Shown here: piece by piece, positions 14,470-21,600 of the stretch
Position numbering within the stretch: the first letter of the stretch is position 1
Layout of the letters: the number at the start of each line of letters is the position of its first letter
Notes under the pieces: model-generated
Seen by the model: the letters and a program-made list of their open reading frames with translations, nothing else
Told to the model about the DNA's origin: nothing
Database searches by the model: none
Assembly (NCBI GenBank): GCA_020631215.1
Contig: JAHDHS010000025.1
Span: 1-35,215, forward strand
Direction: 5' to 3'
Length of the DNA: 35,215 nucleotides
Source: Hellea sp.
Lineage (GTDB): Bacteria > Pseudomonadota > Alphaproteobacteria > Caulobacterales > Maricaulaceae
Program-made: the position numbers and the translations under genes

Positions 14470-15171
14470 ATGTCAATTATGAAGAGTATGACAAGAAAAA
14501 AACACGTAAAACAGGGGGCTTACGGGCGCCCCAGGCTCCTGACGCATGAAGAGATACTTGAAGGGGCTGTTGAGTTGGGCCTTGAGGGCCTGACGATGAA
14601 GAAACTGGCCGACAAGCTGAATGTCGGAACTGCCACGCTTTACCAATATTTCGACAGCCGCAAATCTTTGATGCGCGCCGCCGCTGTTCATTCACTGTCG
14701 GACGTGCCGCTTCCCAGCGATAAAGGACAGCATTGGTCAAAGCTTGCGCGGGACTATGTGTTCAGCATCCAAAACCTGCTCGCGGAAAACCCGTCATTTA
14801 TCTACAGTCACCAACACAGCGATTATGGCTTTGAAGTTCACTTTCGCCTGATCGAACCCTTTTTGGCGTCCATGAAGGCCAGAGGGTTTTCCGCCTCTGA
14901 GGGCATGGAAGTGTTTAATATCGTCGGTATGGCCGCTTTTTCCGGAGCCGTGGAGACGGTGCGGCAGAGAGAATTCGAATATCAGGACGAAACGATGCAA
15001 GTCGTTGCTAGGCGCCAATTTGATCGATTGGATAAAAAGAACTTCCCGCTTCTCAAAGAGGCGTTTGAGACATTCGCAATGACCCCCGAGCATAAGGTCA
15101 ATGCCCTTCTTCTGGCTGCCTTTACGACAATCGCGAAACAGCGCGGAGAAGATCTGGAGGGTATTCTTTAA
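14470..15171 (+). CDS. TetR/AcrR-family transcriptional regulator
   Basis: A 233-residue protein with an N-terminal helix-turn-helix of the TetR type (residues about 21-67): EEILEGAVELG, then TMKKLADKLNVGTATLYQYF, then DSRKSLM. The remainder is an all-helical ligand-binding and dimerisation domain with no recognisable ligand. ATGs at 14470, 14479 and 14488 are all in frame; none has a good ribosome-binding site at proper spacing, and the first follows the dyad by 2 bases. It overlaps the P450 gene by one base (TAATG), so regulator and P450 share a transcript and the P450 is probably autoregulated with it. The likely inducer is a pathway acid or its CoA ester, by analogy with KstR-type regulators. 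Confidence 0.92.
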   Translation: MSIMKSMTRKKHVKQGAYGRPRLLTHEEILEGAVELGLEGLTMKKLADKLNVGTATLYQYFDSRKSLMRAAAVHSLSDVPLPSDKGQHWSKLARDYVFSIQNLLAENPSFIYSHQHSDYGFEVHFRLIEPFLASMKARGFSASEGMEVFNIVGMAAFSGAVETVRQREFEYQDETMQVVARRQFDRLDKKNFPLLKEAFETFAMTPEHKVNALLLAAFTTIAKQRGEDLEGIL

Positions 15172-16571
15172 TGGTTGCGCGCGTTGATGATGAAATGGTG
15201 ACCGCAAAAATTCCGCGGGTGAAAGGTATTCCATTTATTGGCAGCACTTTGGAAATGGCCAAAGACCCCGCCGCTTTTTTCGTGAGAGCCTATCGCGATT
15301 ATGGGCCTGTATATCAGGTCAATGTTTTCGGCAGAAAGCAATATGTCATTGCCGGAGTCGAGGCGGCAAAACTAATGTCCACCAAGAAAGGCCGTGACGG
15401 TCTTCGTTCCAAAGAGTTTTGGCAGGATTTCGTTGATCATTTTGGGGCGTCGAAAACGCTGACACAAATTGATGGGGATGAGCACCGAAAGATGCGGGCC
15501 ATAATGCGAAGGGGGTTCTCACGTGAAGCGGCGTCCGGTCGGTATCATTTGCTGACTGAAATCGGTGATAAATCCATCGCCCGTGACTGGCGTGAAGGCG
15601 AGAGCATTCCGGTGGTGGAGGCCTTTCAATATATGATCGTTCAGATGATCGGAGAGATGATGAGTGGTGATGCGCCGCTTGAATATGTCAAGGATATTCG
15701 AACTAATATTTTGTTTCTTCTCAATACTTTAGTGGCGCGTGTTCGTCCGAAGTTCTTCTTGCAATCACCAAAATTCAAGAAAGCCAGCAAGCGGGTTGAT
15801 GAATTGGGCGAGAAATTAATTGCGCAGTTCAAAGCCTATGCCGACACGGGGGAATTGCCGGATAATTTGTTAGGCGATGTCTATCAGGCCCATATTGATG
15901 ATCCGGAATTTGTACAGGCGCGGGATCTAAGTGTTCTTCTGACGGGGCCTTATGTTGCAGGTCTGGACACGGTCGCCAATACGGTTGCGGCCTGTACTTA
16001 TGGCATTTTAAAAACGCCCGGCGTGCTGGAAAAAGTTCAAGCCGAAGCAGATGCGCTTTATGCGAAAGACACTGTGACTGAGGCTGACATTCGCGGACTG
16101 GATTACATTCAGGGCTGCCTAAAAGAGGCCATGCGGTTATGGCCAATCGCCGTGGCCCAAATGCGCACGACCAATCATGATTTGGAATTTGAAGGGCATA
16201 CCATCCCGAAAGATGAGTTAATTTTCATTGGCACGTCTGTCCCGCATTTCATGGAAGAATATTTTCCTGATCCTTTCAAATTCGATCCGGAGAGATTTAA
16301 CGAAGAACGGCGTGAACATATGAAACCCGGTGTTTATGCGCCATTTGGGCGCGGCCCGCATAGTTGCCTTGGTCAGAATCTGGCGGAAGTGCTGATGGGC
16401 GTGATCATGGCGCGTTTATTCCATCGCCTAGATTTGTCGCTAGACCCGCCAGGTTATGTGCTCAAAACCAAGTCCGCCCCGACGCCGGGGCCGTCCATGA
16501 GCTTCGCTGTGAAAGTCAAAGGCGAGCGCAATCCCGCAAAAAACCTTATACCCGAAGTGCTAGAAGAATAG
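15171..16571 (+). CDS. Cytochrome P450
   Basis: A 466-residue soluble bacterial P450 without a membrane anchor. The oxygen-activating I-helix motif is AGLDTVANT, the K-helix ExxR is KEAMR, and the heme loop FGRGPHSCLGQ places the heme ligand at Cys399. It opens with the proline-rich IPRVKGIPFIGSTLEMA segment typical of the fold. The enzyme inserts one oxygen atom into an unactivated C-H bond, taking electrons from a [2Fe-2S] ferredoxin; the adrenodoxin-type ferredoxin at 6307-6621 is the likely donor. The next gene begins 15 bases downstream and encodes a Rieske oxygenase, so two oxygenases are produced together. The substrate is unknown; a sterol nucleus or side chain is consistent with the cluster. 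Confidence 0.95.
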   Translation: MVARVDDEMVTAKIPRVKGIPFIGSTLEMAKDPAAFFVRAYRDYGPVYQVNVFGRKQYVIAGVEAAKLMSTKKGRDGLRSKEFWQDFVDHFGASKTLTQIDGDEHRKMRAIMRRGFSREAASGRYHLLTEIGDKSIARDWREGESIPVVEAFQYMIVQMIGEMMSGDAPLEYVKDIRTNILFLLNTLVARVRPKFFLQSPKFKKASKRVDELGEKLIAQFKAYADTGELPDNLLGDVYQAHIDDPEFVQARDLSVLLTGPYVAGLDTVANTVAACTYGILKTPGVLEKVQAEADALYAKDTVTEADIRGLDYIQGCLKEAMRLWPIAVAQMRTTNHDLEFEGHTIPKDELIFIGTSVPHFMEEYFPDPFKFDPERFNEERREHMKPGVYAPFGRGPHSCLGQNLAEVLMGVIMARLFHRLDLSLDPPGYVLKTKSAPTPGPSMSFAVKVKGERNPAKNLIPEVLEE

Positions 16572-16586
16572 AAAAAGGAGATCGTT

Positions 16587-17609
16587 ATGAACGCACCTGT
16601 AAACCCCGATCACATTCAAACCGGAGACGAGCTTGAACGTTGTCCGTTTCCTATTCCCTATGGCTGGTACAATGTCCATTTCAGTCATGAGCTGAAAGAA
16701 GGCGACATCAAAATCGAGAAAGTCTTTGGCAAGGAGTGGGTTCTGTTCCGAGGCGAAGATGGCAGTGTAGGCATGACAGACCCGTATTGCCCACATCTTG
16801 GGGCGCATTTGGGCAAAGGCGGCAAAGTCGTTGGCAATAACATCCAGTGCCCTTTCCACAATTGGGAATTTGACTCTGAAGGATGGTGTAAGAAGATTCC
16901 ATATGGTAAAGTGATGCCAGGGATTGCCCGGAAAAAAGCCATTCTGAAAGCCCTACCGGTTGTCGAGAAATATGGCGCGATCTGGGCGTGGTACCATCCG
17001 CATGGCGAAGAGCCGATGTGGGAGATCCCGGTCGTTCCCGAATTTGAAGACCCTGATAATCACGTCGAAGTCAAATATCACTTCTGGGATATTGGCACCT
17101 GTATTCAGGAAATGGGCGAAAACTCTGTTGATACGCCGCATTTAAAATTCCTGCATGGCGCACCGATTATCCCGAGTGTTGAAGCCAAGGCTGAGGGCCA
17201 TATCTGGCACTATGATATCATGGATGGATATATCGTTGGCGAAAGCCACGGGCCCGGCATTCCGCTGAACCGTCATACCAAGGACGGCGTGTCCATGTTG
17301 ATGTTTGCCACGCCGACACCGACTGATGAGGAAATGTCGCGCGTGCGTATGATGTTTACATGGAAGAAATATCCGGAGGGTTCCAAAGAAGCCGCTCTTG
17401 GGCAACATCTTTATGAGCATTCTATCGGAGAGGCCGAAGGCGAGGAGTCTGCTGGTTTTGAATCCGTGGATTTGATTGTCTGGGACAATAAAAAATATCG
17501 TCCTAAACCACTTCTGTGTGATGGTGACGGCCCGATTATCGCTTGGCGGAAATATTTCAGGCAATTCTATGTTGATCTGGATGAGACTGATCCGGCGGTT
17601 GCAATTTAA
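16587..17609 (+). CDS. Rieske non-heme iron oxygenase, DAF-36/Neverland/KshA-like
   Basis: A 340-residue Rieske oxygenase with a strong AAGGAG ribosome-binding site. The Rieske cluster ligands are Cys68-x-His70 and Cys88-x2-His91 (YCPHLGAHL and CPFHNW). The catalytic iron motif is GENSVDTPHLKFLHG, giving Asp182, His185 and His190 with Asn179 in front. The pattern E-N-x-x-D-x-x-H-L-x-x-x-H is closer to the animal cholesterol 7-desaturases DAF-36 and Neverland than to ring-hydroxylating dioxygenases, and bacterial 3-ketosteroid 9-alpha-hydroxylase KshA is a relative. The likely role is hydroxylation or desaturation of a steroid ring. No dedicated reductase is nearby. It overlaps the following dehydrogenase by one base. 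Confidence 0.92.
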   Translation: MNAPVNPDHIQTGDELERCPFPIPYGWYNVHFSHELKEGDIKIEKVFGKEWVLFRGEDGSVGMTDPYCPHLGAHLGKGGKVVGNNIQCPFHNWEFDSEGWCKKIPYGKVMPGIARKKAILKALPVVEKYGAIWAWYHPHGEEPMWEIPVVPEFEDPDNHVEVKYHFWDIGTCIQEMGENSVDTPHLKFLHGAPIIPSVEAKAEGHIWHYDIMDGYIVGESHGPGIPLNRHTKDGVSMLMFATPTPTDEEMSRVRMMFTWKKYPEGSKEAALGQHLYEHSIGEAEGEESAGFESVDLIVWDNKKYRPKPLLCDGDGPIIAWRKYFRQFYVDLDETDPAVAI

Positions 17610-18397
17610 TGGGACGACTTGAGGGCAAAGTTTGCATCATTACCGGTGCGGCCCGCGGTATGGGAGAGGCGACAGCCCGCCTATTCGCTGCCGAGGGCGC
17701 TAGGGTCATATTGACAGATGTTCTGGAAGCAGAAGGTAAATCTGTCGCCGCCGACATAGGCGAAAATGCTGAGTTTCATACTTTGGACGTCTCAAATGAC
17801 CAAAGCTGGTCAGAGATTGTGGGCGCCGTCCAAGGCAAGCACGGCACCATTGATGTTCTCATCAATAACGCCGGGCTTGTTCATTTTACGCCAATTGAGC
17901 ATTTTAATCCCGATGATGCCGGTAAAATTCTCGGCGTGAATACGGTCGGCCCAATGTTGGGGGCGAAAAATGTCGTGCCCGTGATGAAGGCTGCCGGAAA
18001 AGGCTCTATTGTTAATATTAGCTCCGTCGACGGGCTGCGCGGCTGTAACGGGCTGACACTTTACACGGCGTCCAAATGGGCGCTCAGGGGGTTGACCAAA
18101 TCTCTGGCTTATGAGCTCGGTACATCGGGCGTTCGCGTCAATTCCGTACATCCCGGAGGTGTTGATACACCCATGGGCAATGCGCGCGGCTTGCCACCGG
18201 ATCAGCTCAACATGGCTTTTCGGCGCGTGCCGCTGCAACGGATTGGTCAACCGGATGAGGTCGCACAAGCCTCGCTGTTCCTCGCCAGTGACGAAGCCAG
18301 CTATGTTACGGGGGCAGAGCTCGCCGTCGATGGCGGTTGGGGCGCAGGCTATTTTCAACCTGTCCTGCCCGGCGCACCGGAAGGGTTGCCGCCCTAA
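17609..18397 (+). CDS. Short-chain dehydrogenase, 3-alpha/20-beta-hydroxysteroid dehydrogenase-like
   Basis: A 262-residue classical SDR with TGAARGMG (residues 12-19), Asp37 suggesting NAD use, NNAG (86-89), and the catalytic Ser139, Tyr152 and Lys156 (YTASK). The segments ELGTSGVRVNSVHPGGVDTPM and YVTGAELAVDGGW closely match, from memory, Streptomyces 3-alpha,20-beta-hydroxysteroid dehydrogenase and its mycobacterial FabG3 relatives. It overlaps the Rieske gene by one base and so probably oxidises the alcohol made by one of the two oxygenases. Fold and NAD-dependent dehydrogenase activity are secure; steroid specificity is inferred. Confidence 0.9.
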   Translation: MGRLEGKVCIITGAARGMGEATARLFAAEGARVILTDVLEAEGKSVAADIGENAEFHTLDVSNDQSWSEIVGAVQGKHGTIDVLINNAGLVHFTPIEHFNPDDAGKILGVNTVGPMLGAKNVVPVMKAAGKGSIVNISSVDGLRGCNGLTLYTASKWALRGLTKSLAYELGTSGVRVNSVHPGGVDTPMGNARGLPPDQLNMAFRRVPLQRIGQPDEVAQASLFLASDEASYVTGAELAVDGGWGAGYFQPVLPGAPEGLPP

Positions 18398-18407
18398 ATT
18401 GATGAAG

Positions 18408-18521
18408 TGTCATCCCGGACAAGCCGCTTTCGGCGCGATCCGGGACCTCGTCTTAGTAGAATGGTGGGTATAGAGGTCCCGGCTCTGCGTCCTTCGGACT
18501 GGGCCGGGATGACAATTTTTT
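18408..18521. repeat. Nested inverted-repeat element ending in a T tract
   Basis: TGTCATCCCGG (18408-18418) pairs with CCGGGATGACA (18504-18514). Inside it, CCGGGACCTC (18440-18449) pairs perfectly with GAGGTCCCGG (18473-18482). Six T residues follow at 18516-18521. The outer arms are typical of the TGTCATCCCGG intergenic repeats spread through many alphaproteobacterial genomes. The location, 10 bases after a stop codon and with a T tract, would let it act as a partial terminator before the next gene. Confidence 0.75.
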
Positions 18522-18534
18522 GTAGGAAAATGAA

Positions 18535-20118
18535 TTGCTTAAAAAGCTACTTAAATTTCTAACCATCTTACTCGTACTGCTGATTGTGGCACTGCTTTTC
18601 ATTCGCTGGAAGATCGATCATGACCCCGCAGCGGTCACGCCCCTGCCTATGAGCACGGAAGGGGTTGATCTAACACCGAGCATCGATGCGGATTTTACCC
18701 CGCAAACCTTGCCGCCGACGGGTGAGCCGCAAAATCCCTTTATGGCAGAAACTGATCAAAGCGTCATGCATTCGGGCGGCTGGGAAAGCGATACCCATCC
18801 GGCGGCAGCGGTGATGTCAAAAGATGTCAAAATCATCTCCCGACGTGTTGGGGGCTCCGCAGCGCGGCAATGCGCAACGTTTACTTTCACCTCCCAAGGC
18901 TATCCGCTGGCGCTCTGCGGCGGTTTCACAAGCTTTCAGTTGCAGCTATTCGATCCCGATACGCTGGAGCGTCTCGCAAAATTTGACTTGCCTATGCGGC
19001 CTTCGGGCATTGAAGCTATGGTAAAAAAAGACCCGGAAATTATCTTCTCAGACACCTCCAGTGCCTATGTGTATCTGGATGATGAGGACCGTATCATTAT
19101 TGGCGATAGCAAGCAGCGCATTCGCCGCATAGGCCCAATTAAAGACGGCAGCAAGTGGACGTTCAAGGTGTTTGATAGCTGGGATATGACTCCGCATTTA
19201 CCGCGTGATTGTTTTACCCTAGCCAATCAAAACCCCGAAGGCGAATGCGACGCGCTAACCACCGTTATGCCGGACTATGCTGGCCTGCTATGGTGGGTAA
19301 CACGCAATGGCCGTATTGGCTCACTTGATCCTGACTCAGGGAAAGTCGTCGCAACAGATTTCGGCGGCGAGGAAGTCCAGAACTCTTTCGCGATTGATGA
19401 AAGCGGTGCTTATGTTGTGACCGATCATGCCATGTACAGGCTAGAGCTTGTGGATGGTCTGCCAACCCAAAGATGGCGTATCGCTTATGATCGGGGAACG
19501 GGCCGGAAAGTCGGCTCTATCAATCAGGGCAGTGGAACGTCCCCCAGTATTTTTGGCGGCGGGAAATATGTTACTTGGACGGATAATGCCGATGATCGCA
19601 TCGCCTTGATCGTGGCACATACCAAAGATTTGCCGGAGGGCCGGAACCGTCAAATATGCCGGGTGCCCGTTTTTGCCAGCGGGGGTAGCGCGACTGATAA
19701 TTCTATGATTGCCTATGACCGTTCTATCATTCTGGAGAATAATCACGGCTACACAAATGCCATCCAGCATAAGGATTATAACTCCGTGACGGGCGGGGTC
19801 GTCCGTGTTGATGTGCGTGAGGATGAGAGTGGCTGCGATGTAATCTGGGAGTCAGATTTGAAAGTGCCGTCTGTGGTGCCCAAACTCAGCCTAGGAAATG
19901 GCATTGCGTATTTTTACAGCTTTGATTTACTGGAAAATGGCGACCGTCTGTGGGCGCTGGTCGGTCTGGATTTTGAGACCGGCAAGGAAGTTGTCCGTAT
20001 CCCGACGGGCACGGGCGTGGCCTATAATAATAACTGGGCCAGTATTGCGATTGCGCCTAATGGCGATACCTATGTTGGTACGCGGGAAGGCTTGTTAAAG
20101 GTTTCTGATCATGACTGA
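18535..20118 (+). CDS. Membrane-anchored periplasmic beta-propeller-like protein, unknown function
   Basis: A 527-residue protein starting at a TTG with AGGA seven bases upstream; an ATG at 18530 is out of frame. Residues 2-25 form one hydrophobic segment after a lysine-rich start, so the rest probably lies in the periplasm. That part has repeated strand-turn units rich in Trp, Gly and Asp (for example LDDEDRIIIGDSKQRIRRI, YAGLLWWVTRNGRIGSLDP, AIAPNGDTYVGTREG), as in propellers of the PQQ- or NHL-like kind. I cannot name a family. It overlaps the VOC gene by 8 bases and follows the P450-Rieske-SDR genes on the same strand after a repeat element. A sensor, binding protein or periplasmic oxidoreductase are all possible. 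Confidence 0.8.
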   Translation: MLKKLLKFLTILLVLLIVALLFIRWKIDHDPAAVTPLPMSTEGVDLTPSIDADFTPQTLPPTGEPQNPFMAETDQSVMHSGGWESDTHPAAAVMSKDVKIISRRVGGSAARQCATFTFTSQGYPLALCGGFTSFQLQLFDPDTLERLAKFDLPMRPSGIEAMVKKDPEIIFSDTSSAYVYLDDEDRIIIGDSKQRIRRIGPIKDGSKWTFKVFDSWDMTPHLPRDCFTLANQNPEGECDALTTVMPDYAGLLWWVTRNGRIGSLDPDSGKVVATDFGGEEVQNSFAIDESGAYVVTDHAMYRLELVDGLPTQRWRIAYDRGTGRKVGSINQGSGTSPSIFGGGKYVTWTDNADDRIALIVAHTKDLPEGRNRQICRVPVFASGGSATDNSMIAYDRSIILENNHGYTNAIQHKDYNSVTGGVVRVDVREDESGCDVIWESDLKVPSVVPKLSLGNGIAYFYSFDLLENGDRLWALVGLDFETGKEVVRIPTGTGVAYNNNWASIAIAPNGDTYVGTREGLLKVSDHD

Positions 20119-20614
20119 TTTTGGCCCCATCACACAATTAGGCTATCTGACCGATGATTTGGATGAATCAGTAAAGCCATGGGTTACAGCTGGTATTGGC
20201 CCATGGACACGAATGTCAGGGGTTACAATGGCTGCCACGATGGACGGTCAGGCTGTCGATATAAAAATAGATTTGGCACTCTCCTATCAGGGCGACATTC
20301 AAATGGAATTGATACAACCAATTTGCGATAGCCCGTCTCCCTACCTGGCTAATAAGAAAGCCGGGATATGGGGCGCACACCATACGCAGTTCACTGTCGA
20401 TAATTTGGATGAAGCTATCAGCATCTGCGAATCGGCCCGTATGGAGATGGCCTGCGAGATCACATCCGGCGGCGGACGGTACATATACATGCGCGGCGCG
20501 GCGGGTTGGGTTGAACTGGTTGAGCCTAATCCGGGTCTACAGATCATGTTCGACATGATTAAAAAATCTTGCGAAGACTGGGACGGTAAAGCGCTTTGGA
20601 ATACGTTGGACTAG
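20111..20614 (+). CDS. VOC (glyoxalase/bleomycin resistance fold) family protein
   Basis: A 167-residue VOC protein with two beta-alpha-beta-beta-beta modules: ITQLGYLTDDLDESVKPWV near the N-terminus and GAHHTQFTVDNLDEAISIC at about residue 92. The second ends with WVELVEPN, supplying the metal-binding glutamate. The first metal position, usually histidine, appears to be Gln9, so the metal site may be altered or the protein may be a binder. Its start overlaps the propeller-like gene by 8 bases. VOC proteins in degradative clusters are often extradiol dioxygenases, epimerases or isomerases; this one is too short for an extradiol dioxygenase. Its stop codon shares the palindrome CTAG with the stop of the convergent pentapeptide-repeat gene. 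Confidence 0.85.
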   Translation: MTDFGPITQLGYLTDDLDESVKPWVTAGIGPWTRMSGVTMAATMDGQAVDIKIDLALSYQGDIQMELIQPICDSPSPYLANKKAGIWGAHHTQFTVDNLDEAISICESARMEMACEITSGGGRYIYMRGAAGWVELVEPNPGLQIMFDMIKKSCEDWDGKALWNTLD

Positions 20615-21519
20615 TTTTCAATCGCGCGCTTGGAATTCGTAATATCAGCGTGGATGCGCTGTAACTTCTTGCGCAGGGGCTTATTACTACGCGGCGTGGC
20701 CTCCATAATAATCTCTACATCGCGCAGGGCCCGTTCCAAGCGTTGCGCAGCCTTTGCCATTTCCGGGTCAAGGGCGGAATGATCGTGCTCTGCCTGAGCC
20801 GTCAAAGTGCCTTCGCAATAAGCGACAGACAGCCCGACAGGGAGTTGTGTGTTCATATCACCGCAAGCCATATCAAGCTGCTCTTGTTTCAGACCTTGAG
20901 CCAAAGATAAATCTGCGCCGGATAAATCGGCTCCGTCAAGCCGGGCCCCTAACATGATGGCATTGCCAAACCGCACTTGCCGTAAATTACTTTTCGTCAA
21001 TTGCGCGCCTTCTAGATTAACGTGATCCAAGCGGGCACCTTCGAAATTTGATCCAGAGAAATTAACATTCGGTGCTGTGGCGTTCACAAGATTAGCCGCC
21101 CGTAAATCATTGCCGGTAAAATGCGCCCGGGACAGGTCCGCCCGGTGCAGATTAATTTTTGGCATCGTTGAGTTTGATAAATTGGCTTCCGTCAGAGTCG
21201 CATCTTCCATAACGGCGCCTGCCATTTTAACGTCTTCGCCTTCTATGCGGTAAAGCAAAGCTTTGCGGAAATGCGCGCCTGTCAAATCTGATCCATGAAC
21301 CTTACCGCCCGATAGATTTGAGTTGTTAAATGACGACCCGGCGAAGTTAGCATTTTTCAGGGTCATGCCATTCAGGCGTTTGTTGGATAAATCACATTGC
21401 GCGCAGGAGCCCGAAGACGCATGCACACGGGCATCAACGCGCATCTGCGCATTGGCTGGCAAAGTGAACGCCCCCGCCACGATAAGAGCGGCGCTATAAG
21501 TGTATAGATGTCTCTTCAC
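20611..21519 (-). CDS. Exported pentapeptide-repeat protein
   Basis: A 302-residue protein with a cleavable signal peptide (MKRHLYTYSAALIVAGAFTL, cleavage near ANAQ). From about residue 45 to 215 it has continuous A(D/N)LxX pentapeptide repeats such as LKNANFAGSSFNNSNLSGG and ARLDGADLSGADLS, which form a right-handed quadrilateral beta-helix. The tail, from about residue 240, is helical and charged. Cys37 and Cys40 (SCAQCDLS) at the start of the repeats and two later cysteines could form disulfides. Its function is unknown. It is convergent with the VOC gene and probably outside the catabolic cluster. Confidence 0.9.
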   Translation of the reverse strand: MKRHLYTYSAALIVAGAFTLPANAQMRVDARVHASSGSCAQCDLSNKRLNGMTLKNANFAGSSFNNSNLSGGKVHGSDLTGAHFRKALLYRIEGEDVKMAGAVMEDATLTEANLSNSTMPKINLHRADLSRAHFTGNDLRAANLVNATAPNVNFSGSNFEGARLDHVNLEGAQLTKSNLRQVRFGNAIMLGARLDGADLSGADLSLAQGLKQEQLDMACGDMNTQLPVGLSVAYCEGTLTAQAEHDHSALDPEMAKAAQRLERALRDVEIIMEATPRSNKPLRKKLQRIHADITNSKRAIEN

Positions 21520-21600
21520 GGCCTTTATATAGCGCGGACAAGCGTGAAAACGTCATTAAATTCTCTGTAAGGTAACCGAAAATTACAGCTGTGTGACTTT

